Shown here: in pieces, positions 52,751 to 62,989 of the stretch
How the letters are laid out: each line of letters opens with the position of its first letter
How positions within the stretch are numbered: the first letter of the stretch is position 1
NCBI RefSeq assembly: GCF_963082655.1
Contig: NC_081554.1
Location: 53,681,609-53,745,608, forward strand
Source: Stomoxys calcitrans
Lineage: Eukaryota > Arthropoda > Insecta > Diptera > Muscidae
DNA: 64,000 bases
Reading direction: 5' to 3'
Made by a program: the position numbers and the translations under genes
Notes under the pieces: model-generated
Databases searched by the model: none
Seen by the model: only the letters and a program-made list of their open reading frames with translations
What the model was told of the DNA's origin: nothing

Positions 52751-55700
52751 GTAAGTATGAGGCTGCAGCGTGATAAATTCTAAATTGCCAATGCACTATA
52801 AATGTTTTTCTTAGACTCCTAATTTATACCCAAACTTGACTTAAGCGTCATATCATTATTGATTTAATAAATTAAGTCCATCACATCGCAGTGTTGCCAA
52901 ATCAAAAAATCTTGGAAATAATTCTAGAACTTTTGAAAGGGGCTAAGGCTTTATTTCCTTCCCCCAGCGGTTGGGTGAATCTAATTTTAAAGACCAAAAA
53001 AAGAACTTTTGAACTATGGACCCAAGTGGGTCTTGGTGCTGATCCATGCTAGGGAAAGTTGGGCACCTCGTGTAATAGTAAGGTTACTATCGATATTTCG
53101 ATATCCAGTTGCGACAGGAGTAAAGTTCTATTCGTCACTTTTTGACTCCTTTTTGGACTTTCTCTCCGGGGGACTAAGGAATCTTGATTTCTGCTCCACA
53201 TGAAGGTATGTTCTCTCGTGTCAGAAAACTGCTTGATAGTTAAGTCGGGGACTTTTACTGCGGACCGACACACTGATCCAATTCTTAGACCATTAACGGG
53301 TGGACCCGGTCATAAATGGCATAAATATAAGGGGGAAAGTGGCACAAAGCAAGCCACAGGGCGGCATTTTATCGCCACTCCTATGGTTTGTCACCATAAA
53401 TGACCTATTATGGATGCTGACTGAGGAGGGATTTGAACACGTCTGCTACGCAGACGATGTTATAATACTTCTAAAGGGTGAGGATCCGAACCAGCTATGC
53501 AAACGGCCAAAAGGGTCTTGCATATGGCATATGACTTGGCTAGACATAGAGGTCTCAATATTAACCCAGAGAAGATTGAAATATGCCTCTTCACGAGGAA
53601 GACGAAGGTGGGTAAATTTAACGCACCACGTTTCCTCTACGAAACGGTTTCGATATCTGACAAGGTCAACTACTTAGGTGTGATCTTGGACAAGAAACTG
53701 AATTGGATTTGTCACATTCAGGGGCGTACTGAGAAAGCTTACAGATGTTGAGCAGTATATATACGGGCTGTAGACTCGAAATAGGGATTGTCCACTGGCC
53801 TTACTGGAGCGTGATTAGATCAATACTTACTTAGGCTTCAGTAGTTTGGTGGACTGCTATGGAGAAAAAGTGCAATATACAACAGGTTTAGAGAACATGT
53901 TGTCTTGGCATAGACGGAGCGATGAGGACCACGCCTACTAGGGCACTGGAGACTATTCTAGATATTCGACCCATTGACATTCAGATTAAGTGTGAGGCAG
54001 CCACTGCGGTTATGAGACTTAAGGCGATGGGAGAAGGGATTGAGGATGGGAGTAGAGCATACCATCGCGGTATAATCGAGGCGACAACACGAAACCTGGA
54101 AGGAAGGGAAGAGGATTCCGATCGGATACCTGAGATGAACCTTGAGGACGACTGCTGCCAGAGGCACAGTCTTGGATTGACGGAACCCTAGTATTGCAAT
54201 CTGGAAGATCATGTTACACGGATGGATCAAAGCTGGGGGAGGACAGAGTGGGCAGGGGGTCTACATTGAGAACCCAGGGACTGAGATCTGTTTTAGACTG
54301 CCTGACCATAATATGGTCATACAGGCAGAGATTCGGTGATCACGGAATGCGTGAGGTGGTGTGGTGCTAACGCAAGAACGTCGAGGATGAACATCTTTAC
54401 GGACAGTAAAATTGCCCTAAGCGCAATAACAACCAGAACGGAAAGGTCACGAATAGTCTTGCAGTGTAAGAAGAAGATTAACGCCTTCTCTGGGGATGGC
54501 ACAATCCGCATCGTTTGGATGCCGGGGCTTAACGGAGTAAGAGAGAATGAAAGGGCAGATGACTTGGCGGTGAAGGCCAGAGGACTGCAGTCAATAAAGT
54601 TGGTTAACCCGAATCCTTTTGGGTCGACGCAGTCGGAGTTAAGGGAGTGGGCGACGAATGCGCATGCAACACTGTGGAACAGCGAAACGGTCAGAATGAC
54701 TATCATTCGTTGCCCTTCGGACCTGGTACTGAAAACTTAGCTTACATGTCGCTAGAGGCATATCCACAGATTCCAGTATCCCTGGGAACGCAAGCTCGTC
54801 CGCTTTACAATTCCCTGCCTGGTGTCTGAGAAGACAATTATGCCAATCGTCGTTATGACATTATATCTTAGTCATTCCACCACTTCCTTAATTGCAAGGA
54901 TCTCCGCTTGATACACACCGCAGTGGTCGGGTAACTTCTTCGATATGATCAGTTCTAGATCTTTAGAGTACACACCAAAGCCCACCTGGAACTATCCGTA
55001 TAGAAGTCTATGTAACTTCTGTTACCAGGAATATCGTAGTTCGGTTCTATCAGGAATAATGGTACAGTAATTTTTATCAAAAAGTGGCTCAGGTAGAGTG
55101 TAATCCACATTTCCTGCAACATCCGATATTGTATCAAGGATAACACAGTGTCCGTGGCCGCCACATGACCACTGAGAAAGCTCCCTTAACCTCACAGCAG
55201 TGGTCGTTGCATTTTGGGTTGCCACAATGTCCAGATGCATAAGATATAGCATTAAATTCAGTGCATCAGATGGTGTCGTCCTCAGTGCGGCTGTGATGCA
55301 GAAACAAGCCATCCTTTGGATCCGGTTAAGTATTGAGCAGTAGGTGGATCTTTGAAGCGCCATCCACCTGACCACAACACCATATAGCATTATAGGTCTG
55401 ACAAGTGCAGTACATACCCAATGCATGACACGCGGTCTAAATCCCCAACTTTTGCCAATGGCTCTCTTGCAGGTGTATATGGCAAGGGTGGACTTTCTTG
55501 CCCTTTCCAATTAAAGTTCAATTTCCTGTCCAGCAAAACACCCCACACCAGCGTATATTCCTTGACAGTATATTCCTTTGCCTTTACTATATGCAAGCTG
55601 CTGCCAGGGATCCTTGCCCTAAGATATGTTTCTATCAACCTCTCAAGACTCTTCAGCATAAAGGATGATAGACTAATAGGACATTCACCGTCGTGTGGTA

Positions 55701-57615
55701 GGGTTTTCTTGCTTTCGGAATGAAAATGACCTTCGTGTTTCTCCATCCCACAGGTATATATGACATTCTGATTCAAGCCGAGTATATCTCCCTAAGCCAG
55801 GGAACCAGTCTATCAGACACAGCTTGTAATTCAACCGGTGATACATCATTAGGGCCTGGCGACTTAAAGGAGTCGAAACTTCTTATAGCCCAAAGAATTT
55901 TCGGCTCAGACACAATTTCCCTAATGGCCTCCGACGAATGCATACCAGTGACAACCTCTTCTGGCGCCACGTTGTCCGTTGGAGAATTTCCCGGGAAATG
56001 TGTATAAACGAGTAGTTCTAGTGTTTCCTCACTAGACATTGTTCATACATTCTCTGACTTCTGAATATATTCCACCGTAGTAGGTCTCGAGGATAGAATC
56101 TTCCTTAGCATAGAGGCCTCAGATGCATCCTCCACGGAGCTGCAGAATTCTACCCAGAATTTGTTCTGAGCCTTTCTAAGCTCGCCCTTATATTTTCTTA
56201 GCTCAGCCTTATAGATGTCCCAATCGTGTGGTACTCTTGTGGCTTTTGCCCTGTGGAAGAGTTTTCTGCAGTCCTTCCTTAGACCAACCAGCTCTGGGGT
56301 CCACCATGGCGGTCGCTGTTTGCCCCTTGGCTTGGCACTAGGCCATGCTGACACAACAGAGTCATTCAGGGCCTTCGTGATTCGCTTCACCACTATCTCT
56401 ATATCCTCCGTAGTTTCCACTTTCATTTCTAGTCTAGAAGGGATAGACGTGCAGAATTTGTGCCGAAATTTATCCCAATCCGAATTTCTTTTGTTTAGCC
56501 GAGGTACCACTACTTCAGTAGTTTCTCCAAGGCTGAAAATAATATAACGATGATCAGGGAAGCTGTGGTCATCCAACACTTCCCAGTCGCATATTCTTCC
56601 ACTTATATCTTCCGATACGAAGGTAATATCTAGTACCTCCTGCCTGTTCCTGGTAATAAAGGTCGGATTATTTCCTTTATTACAAATCGCCAGATTACAA
56701 CTTATAATATATTCAATAAGCAGCTCACCCCTTTCGTTGACTTTCCCATATCTGGTGATGGGCATTGGAATCACTTCCTACGTACGTTAATGGGCCAAAA
56801 TACCGGCAGAATACATTGGTGGAGCTAGCTTGCAACTCGTTTTTTGACCGACTCAGGGGAATAGTTAAGGCAATAGATGGTCATGTCGATCAAAACTGAA
56901 TGGGTTCTGAAATGTATATCACTTCCACATGTTTTTGTCGACTTTTCATAGTCTAGTCCGAACGGCGTGCCACAGGGCTACCTCTTTGGAGAGAAGTTTT
57001 ACATGGCTGCCATACCAAATGGTACAGTACCTCACTAATGTCGCTAGCATTAGGAGGGGATAACCACCACTGAAAATTTTTCTGATGTTCTCACCAGAAT
57101 TCGTAACCAGGCGCTCGGCGTCATGGGCAGGCATGTTAACCTCTGCGCTACAGTGGCCTCCAATAAAAAATTTGGTCATTTGAATTGGTAACACTTCGTG
57201 TCAGCTAACCTGTAGGAGCCATATCTATACCTAAACTGATCAGGCTTATTTGCAATCCCCAACATAAATCTAAATTATTAGCGAAACACTTCATTTGACA
57301 TATCATTTTTACATACCCATTTTGTTAACATTTCAGGTGAAAACTGACAGAGATGACCATCCCATACATCCGGTTATTATATCAAATTGTGGCGAAATAC
57401 CCACTGAGCCATTCCAATTCTATCCAGATGATTTTAGGTAAGTCAATCTGATGTTCTGCAATGTGCATACTACATATGTGTTTTATAACCATCAACAATT
57501 TTTTATTTGCAGTGTTTGGGGTTGGATAAAGTCTGCTGGGATACCCGTTACCAGTTCGTTGATTATCCTTGTTGTATTTCATTACTTCTTCCGTCAGTTA
57601 AATATGTATTGCTAA
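52250..57615 (+). CDS. ninaA: NinaA: photoreceptor membrane-anchored cyclophilin, complete, 3 coding exons
   Basis: The CDS is join(52250..52750, 57337..57437, 57513..57615), 705 nt, 234 aa; all junctions are GT-AG and in frame. NinaA is an ER/secretory-pathway peptidyl-prolyl isomerase that escorts Rh1 rhodopsin in fly photoreceptors (established in Drosophila). Seen here: a signal peptide (1 to about 19); a cyclophilin domain (21-190) with the binding and catalytic residues in place (R79, F83, Q86, M123, Q134, F135, W144, H149); an N-glycosylation site N67-G-T; a conserved [17 protein letters not shown] linker; and a C-terminal membrane anchor (about 210-227) ending FFRQLNMYC. Length and the C-terminal anchor fit NinaA (about 237 aa in Drosophila) and exclude cytosolic cyclophilin A. 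The first ATG gives the signal peptide, supporting this start. Confidence 0.95.
53290..54740 (+). mobile_element. LINE-K copy, sense: reverse transcriptase and RNase H remnants
   Basis: Frames at 53300-53500 give [14 protein letters not shown] and [12 protein letters not shown], the RT palm with the YADD active site. At 53570-53750 they give [16 protein letters not shown] and [14 protein letters not shown]. At 54380-54590 they give [31 protein letters not shown], the RNase H domain with its DSK and ERAD acidic sites. Frameshifts and stops separate these, so it is inactive. RNase H places it with I/LOA-type elements rather than Jockey. Confidence 0.85.
54741..56800 (-). mobile_element. LINE-K copy, antisense, with RT active-site region deleted
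   Basis: The minus-strand frame 56774-56043 encodes the C-terminal half of an APE-type endonuclease ([21 protein letters not shown], with a DH pair) and the linker. 56039-55773 gives the pre-[16 protein letters not shown]. 55776-55540 gives [20 protein letters not shown] and then jumps directly to [12 protein letters not shown], so RT motifs including YADD are missing. 55510-55150 gives the [19 protein letters not shown] region and 55130-54780 an RNase H remnant ([15 protein letters not shown]). It converges tail-to-tail on the sense copy at 54741. Confidence 0.85.
56943..57163 (-). mobile_element. SINE-A, lacking the 3' end
   Basis: TAGTCCGAACGGCGTGCCAC, CTTTGGAGAGAAGTTTTACATGGC, a small insertion, then GATGTTCTCACCAGAATTCG and GCGCTACAGTGGCCTCC. 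It lies 170 bp upstream of ninaA exon 2. Confidence 0.85.
57337..57437 (+). CDS. ninaA: ninaA coding exon 2
   Basis: The acceptor TAACATTTCAG ends at 57336 and the donor is GTAAGT at 57438. It encodes [20 protein letters not shown] and [13 protein letters not shown], the last cyclophilin strand and the linker. It is too short to stand out as an ORF. Confidence 0.92.
57513..57615 (+). CDS. ninaA: ninaA coding exon 3
   Basis: The acceptor TTTTTTATTTGCAG ends at 57512. It encodes [15 protein letters not shown], a hydrophobic segment LIILVVF and [11 protein letters not shown], with stop TAA at 57613-57615. An AATAAA follows at 57654-57659. Confidence 0.93.
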
Positions 57616-57653
57616 TGTACAGTTGTAGAAAAAGTCTAAGAAACTACTTTTTA

Positions 57654-57659
57654 AATAAA
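57654..57659 (+). terminator. ninaA poly(A) signal
   Basis: AATAAA 39 nt after the stop codon, followed by an A-rich stretch. Confidence 0.6.
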
Positions 57660-57779
57660 AAAAAATATTGATATGTAAAGTTAGAAGGGTATTCTTTCTT
57701 TATTCGGAAGATCTCGTCCTTTCAATAGGCTGGCGGATTTGTCATGCCGATCAAGAATATATTTGCAGACAAAATGACA

Positions 57780-58885
57780 CAATTAGTGTACTCATATTCA
57801 ATGACGCATGGTATAAAAGTATCGACTGCTGTAGGCTCTTACTAATAGTCTTCTTCGTGACAATTCAACATATGACAGAGACCTTAGTTTCATCATTAGG
57901 GATAAGAAGTCGAAGCACCGTAGAGTAAAACAGGGTGTTCCCCAAGGTGGGGTGATATCTCCGGCACTGTGTAAACTGTGCCTATCCTCCATTCCATCCC
58001 CTCCGTATCTTATGCGGACGATTGTACGATCATGGCCTCCCACCCATTGTTGACATCTGCGATAGGTTGAACGTCTACCTCAACGAACTTGCCTCATATT
58101 TCGCTGCAAGAAATCTGAAGATATCTGACACCAAATCTTCAGCCACATTGTTGACTACAAATACGCGTGAGGTGAATACTAAGCTTACTGTGATGGTCGA
58201 TGGAGAAATGATTCCGACCATCAAGTGTCCCAAAATACTTGGCGTCACATTTGACAGCTCCGACACATTCTCCCCACATGTCACAGCAATTTGCGATAAA
58301 GTCAAAAGTAGAAACAAGGGGCTCAAGTCACTTGCTGGCCACACTTGGGGTGCAGACAAAGAAACCTTGTTGACCACGTACAAGGCAATTGGCCGGTCTG
58401 TGGTAAGTTATGCAGCGCCAGCGTGGTCTCGTCAACTTTGTGGCACGCAGTGGAATAATATTCAGATCTGTCAGAATACCGCCCTCCGAACTGCGACGGG
58501 CTGTCTCCTCAGTTCCCATGTGGACCACCTCTACTACATGTTGTCTAAGCAATACCTTTTGGGCTGTTATCGCAGAGACTATCCAAATCATCATCTTGTG
58601 GATAGATATCAACCGCCCAAAAGCCTTAAGGTAGATCTACATGATCTAGAGCGTGAGGTTCAGCGCTACAAGAGAGAACATTTAGATCAAGCGGCAAATC
58701 AAGCAGGTCTAGACAACATTTATGCAAGGCGTATATCCCGATTGTAACCAGGGACCGCACGATACAATTTACCTGTTTAACTGCCCAGCCAGACCCACGC
58801 ATTGTTCCTGGGTCTTGACACTCAACAGAATCAAGCAGACGAAAGATAGAACACAACAAACTGCTACAATCACAACAACAACCTC
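57780..58885 (+). mobile_element. LINE-J (Jockey-like) 5'-truncated copy
   Basis: 57920-58020 encodes in shifted frames KQGVPQGGVISPALCKL and PYLMRT (around the active site). 58022-58747 is an open 241-codon stretch covering the RT connection and C-terminal region: LNELASYFAARNLKIS, KCPKILGVTFDSS, RSVVSYAAPAWSRQLC, NTALRTATGCL. The 3' end is AACAGAATCAAGCAGACGAA, GATAGAACACAACAAAC, TGCTACAATCACAACAACAAC. No full RT remains. It begins only about 165 bp beyond the ninaA stop. Confidence 0.88.
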
Positions 58886-58899
58886 AGTTTCATTGTATT

Positions 58900-59440
58900 C
58901 GCCCTAGAAGAGAGAGCGAGAGAAATAAGACCAGGAGGCAGATAGATATCAACCACAGTATAATACAAAACAGTAGAAAAAGATAAGAAGGAACGGCAAT
59001 ACCAATGACCAAACACAAAACGAAGGGAATCGGTGGAGAAGAAAGCTCTCGTAGGCAAAAGTTTCGCCACGTCTGCCTCTTCAAGTTTCTACTTAACCAA
59101 ATTCTCATCCTCACCTCAGACCCTGGAGAAGTGCACTTCCTTTGTGTCCAACACGACGTCATTGACCTGACGTTGCAATGTCGTGTATAGACTCCTATCA
59201 GCACTCTAAGGTCATGCTTCCTCAGCCCAGGCATAAATGAAGATCTGGTTCCCGAAACTCTCGACCACAAGTCCTTGGCCAACCTGCAGTCCACGCATCT
59301 TTCAAACGGTTAACGAAGATAGCTTTCAACCAAGATCTAGAACAGGTGAGGATTCACTGCATGCATGATCGGCGCCAATCAGCTATCCATTTAAGGCTAG
59401 CTTGTCACCCACCTTATTATACTCAACTCCTTGATGGCAC
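58900..59440 (-). mobile_element. Possible LINE 3'-terminal coding fragment, antisense
   Basis: The minus frame 59294-58890 includes LRKHDLRVLIGVYTRHC and a Cys/Arg-rich stretch, similar in shape to the region after RNase H in LOA/I elements (a TGHC-type motif and Cys residues). Weak evidence. Confidence 0.4.
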
Positions 59441-59471
59441 GTGCTCAAGTAGGGTCTTATAGTCTTCCCTA

Positions 59472-59852
59472 TGTTGTTGTTGTAGCTACATTTTCATGTG
59501 AAGGTTACTATCATCGTCAAGCTCCTGTAAGTGAGCAAACTCTTTGGGTCCAAAAAACCGATCGCCGCGGGAACAGGTTGGCAATTGGTTATTTAAAGGC
59601 GCCAATAATTCGCCTTGCCATATCGAGCATCATAGGCACTCAGTATTTATACAAGAGCTGGTGCCTCCCGGCCTCTCCCTGAGACTCTCCGCTATTGCCG
59701 TTGCAGCTACTCTGTATGGAGCATTCCACTATCCGTAACCTGTTGACGCGCCCGGTAGCTCGGAGCTAAACTTCTCGTGACAGCGATGAAAACCACACAG
59801 ATCAGACCTCAAATTTCCAGCCTGTGTGGTGCTCACAGCGATCCCGTGCCGG
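59472..59852 (-). repeat. Family-C repeat, nearly complete
   Basis: From TTGTTGTTGTAGCTACATTTTCATGTG to GCTCACAGCGATCCCGTGCCGGG, with GATCGCCGCGGGAACAGG, GGTTATTTAAAGGCGCCAAT, GCCGTTGCAGCTACTC and GCCCGGTAGCTCGGAGCTAA. It is a good reference for the family (about 380 bp). Confidence 0.85.
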
Positions 59853-61024
59853 GACTTCTCTCTCTTCCTACTTTGCATCTCCTATCATTTGTGAACCTTG
59901 TATGGGCCGATGCCAGAAACTTCGGTGGCACCATTATCTACGTATATAGTGTTTGATCGGGTAGTCGTTCCTGAATCGGCTTCGTCGCTTAGTATCGCGA
60001 AGACTTTGTTCTTAATGACTTTACAACTGCCCAGAAGCTTATATGAGTCACTAGTATTAAGGAAATCAATCCTCCTATCAATACTTAACTCTTGTATTTG
60101 TTGTATTATTCCTTGTATACGTTTCAGTTTGCACGTAGCTGGGTTCGCCCTATTCGGACCCCCCTCATTGCCTTTTCAAACTTCTTCAAGTCCCATCAAA
60201 AAGATTTCGATATCTAACGCATTCTACCAAAAAGACTTCGATATCTAACGCGAGTTGGTAAGACGGCGGTTACCCAATAACTACTCAACATGACTCCTCC
60301 CAGCAGATTCATTTCCGATTCAAGTCCTGTAACTGCGTTAAAAACCTGTTCCTCTTAATGTTTTCTTTTCTAAGAGTTGTTATAATTTTAGCACATAAGG
60401 ATACTTCAATTGTTTCTTGGGTATTTTACCCACCATCGTTACATTTAATTCATTCATTAATTTTTTTAATCAAATATCGCCCATCCGGGCTTAACATTGA
60501 TAGATTTGAAAATTTGGGAAGAGTATAGAGATTTCTCTCATATCGATGCTGTTCGATGTAAGTTTTAGTTAAAACCACTTATTGAAGCGGCTTTTGATTG
60601 GTAATTATTAACCGCGTCTTCTACTTATATGATTTTGCCATTATGCCTGTCAAAAACAAATAAATTCTCTCTACTTCTTACAAATCTCTAAATCATTAGT
60701 GAACCTAGGGTTATATGTTCTTATAACTTTTCTATTGCGCAACAATTTATTTTAGTTAATTTTTGAAAAAAATTGTTAACGATTGTTTTAATTATGCCAG
60801 CAATTGATGGGGTAACCAAAATTTGACAGCCATTAAAGCCAGATGCTTCAATTAAGGTAGTAATCACGAATATGAAGATTATCGCAGTACAGCTGATGAA
60901 TTTTAAGACGAACAGTGAAGAAAATTGCACTTTAAACGAAAAATATAAATCTAGCGATTATTAATTAAAACTTCTAAATTTACAAAAAGTAAAATATTTA
61001 ACTAATCCACGTACAGCCTGCCTT
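59853..61024. other. Region between repeats and mRpL10
   Basis: There is no supported gene. A 31-bp near-duplication (AAAAAGA(T/C)TTCGATATCTAACGC) lies at 60197-60251. The mRpL10 promoter should be in the last few hundred bases. Confidence 0.45.
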
Positions 61025-61046
61025 ATGTCTCTATTACTTAAGTTTG
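61025..61046 (+). CDS. mRpL10: mRpL10 coding exon 1 (22 nt, predicted)
   Basis: ATGTCTCTATTACTTAAGTTTG with donor GTAATA at 61047. It was the only ATG I found in the 500 nt upstream whose downstream GT gives the required phase. The intron would be 98 nt. Confidence 0.65.
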
Positions 61047-61890
61047 GTAATAATAATACAAAATGTTCAAAATATTTGTGAGAAATATTGAAATCTCTAT
61101 TGTGTAACCAAACAAATGTGCTTCCTTTCCATCAATCATTACAGAACTTGTCCAACAGCTTAAATGCACTTCACCACTGCTACAGTTCCAGCGTTATCGT
61201 GGTAAAATCAACATACAGCGGCCACGACAACCCCACTATGAGAGAGCAAAAATGCTGGCGGTAACAGCCCCTCGTTACCCAGAGCCTCCAAAAACAACAA
61301 CATGTTTTGAAAAGAGAACCCGACAGATACAAGAAAATCCCTACAACGATATCATAGCGCGTGAGGTTCACAATTGGTTGCTAAATTCCAAAATGGTGGC
61401 AATTTTCCACTTAAATTCCATCAAGTCGGATGATTTCTTTGAAGCCCGCGTCATGTTGCACAAGCAAAATATGCAATTAAAAATGTATGGCCAAAAGATT
61501 GTGAAGAAAGCTGTTGAAGGTACTCGTTTTGAGGCTATACTACCCTTATTTGAATCACAACCTTGCATAGTATTCTCACCAGAAGCCAAGGTTTCCCAGC
61601 TATTGAAAATAACTCGTAAAATACCACAAATGATTCTAATGGCCGGCATTGTTGATGATACACTACTAAGTCGAAGTGAATTCATGGAATATGCCCAGCT
61701 GCCTGGTTTGCAATCGGCTCAAGCTGAATTGGTGCATACACTTAATATGGCCGCTAGTACGCTGGTACAAAATCTAGAGGCACATCAAAAGAACTTTGTT
61801 AATGTCTTAGATGTTTATGCCAAGGGCGAGAGCGAGGGAAGCCCTGAGAGCAAGCAAGAAGCTTCAGGCGTTACAAATCAAAAAGACTAA
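61025..61890 (+). CDS. mRpL10: Mitochondrial ribosomal protein L10 (uL10m), complete, 2 coding exons
   Basis: The CDS is join(61025..61046, 61145..61890), 768 nt, 255 aa. The protein is a large-subunit stalk-base component of the mitochondrial ribosome. Exon 2 encodes FQRYRGKINIQRPRQPHYER, a hallmark near the N-terminus of animal mRpL10, then PRYPEPPKTTTCFEKRTRQI, VAIFHLNSIKSDDFFEARVM and IPQMILMAGIVDDTLLSRSE in family order. The short exon 1 is my inference: MSLLLKF followed by a G and GTAATA gives exactly the phase needed, and yields a basic/hydrophobic amphipathic N-terminus suitable for mitochondrial import. The annotated-looking ATG at 61252 is internal. An AATAAA lies at 61921. Confidence 0.88.
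61145..61890 (+). CDS. mRpL10: mRpL10 coding exon 2
   Basis: The acceptor CAATCATTACAG ends at 61144. The frame is open from 61145 to the TAA at 61888-61890. Confidence 0.92.
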
Positions 61891-61920
61891 GGGTTTTTGT
61901 TAAGAAATTGTTAAAGGTGT

Positions 61921-61926
61921 AATAAA
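61921..61926 (+). terminator. mRpL10 poly(A) signal
   Basis: AATAAA 31 nt after the stop codon. Confidence 0.6.
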
Positions 61927-62325
61927 AAAAATCAAACAAATAATTCAAGACAGTGATAATTCAAGACAGTGTTAATTCAAGACAGAATGCAAAATCAAGA
62001 AAACTTGGAAATATATGATCGCAATAATTATAAGAAGACAAAGTTAAGGTAAGGGGAAAGTATATCTTAGAGTATTGGTACTACAATTTCGAATTTTTTA
62101 TAAAGAAATTTCTTCAAGTCCTTTTGTAAGGATTATTTAATTGAATGATTTCATTTAATTAAAAAATATTGTATACCTGGCACTAGTATTTATTGCTATC
62201 CCATTGCCTCAAATACTGTCTCATATTTAAAGCTGCATATTTATTGGTTGGATATTTTGAATCATATCTAATTCCCCAGTGGATGTGGTTCTTATCGCTC
62301 AACTTTTGCCAATAAACCCTTTTAT
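61927..62325. other. Downstream of mRpL10
   Basis: TTCAAGACAG is repeated three times at 61945-61985. Nothing else is recognised. Confidence 0.45.
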
Positions 62326-62416
62326 TTGTTGTAGCAGTGTGTTATGCACTGAGGCGGCGTCCCCTGCCGATGAAAGACTCCATCGGGTCAATCCGGTACA
62401 TACAACCGGCTGGGAT
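62326..62416 (-). repeat. Family-B repeat
   Basis: TTGTTGTAGCAGTGTGTTATGCACTGAGGCGGC, CCGATGAAAGACTCCATCGGGTCAATCCGGTAC. Confidence 0.8.
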
Positions 62417-62534
62417 TGCCTTTTCTTTGAATATGATGTAATGTTTATATGGTCCCCTTACCACCAAAAAGATGAAAGGAGTCTATTAAGTAGGAGGGTT
62501 AGGAAAGTTTTCATCTCGAAGACGGGAATTTGTC

Positions 62535-62790
62535 TGCCTAAGGTCTATAATCTGTGTGGTGCTCTTCGTTATAACGAGAAACTTAGATAAGAGCTACCGG
62601 GCGCGTCCACAGGTTGCGGATAGTCGAATGCTTCATACGGAGTAGCTGCAACTGCAGTCGCGGACTATCTTGCATAAATACTGAATGTCTATGATGCTCG
62701 ATTTGACAAGGCGTGTTATTGGCGCCTTTAAGTAACCAGTGGCCACCATGTTCCAGCGATCGGTCGTATAGACTGGAACGATCATGACGA
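62535..62790 (+). repeat. Family-C repeat, sense, no tail
   Basis: CTGTGTGGTGCTC, GAGCTACCGGGCGCGTCCAC, GGAGTAGCTGCAACTGCAGTCGCGGAC, TTATTGGCGCCTTTAAGTAACC. It is the inverse of the other copies and lacks the CAACAA end. Confidence 0.75.
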
Positions 62791-62989
62791 GTTTGGTGGT
62801 TTATCCCCCGGCCCGGAATGGATCGCTAATTTTGGGGGTTGCACGAACATCGCCCTTAGACTAAGGCAATCGAGAGCCTTGCGTTCTTTTGGTATGCTGG
62901 GGTTTGGAGATGGTGCATGGAGGCCAGCGACGAATTATGTACCTTGTTAATGAGCTGGACATAATCTTCCCGTGAAGTGATCTCTCTGC

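Larger units (their letters stand above)
52751..57336 (+). other. ninaA intron 1 (4.6 kb), filled by two LINE-K copies and SINE-A
   Basis: It runs from GTAAGT to TTTCAG. Contents are listed separately. The first ~250 nt (52751-53000) contain an AATAAA at 52866 and otherwise nothing recognised. Confidence 0.85.

Noticed and set aside
61252..61890. mRpL10 starting at the ATG at 61252
   Set aside because: The conserved RGKINIQRP segment lies upstream in the same open exon, so this ATG is internal.
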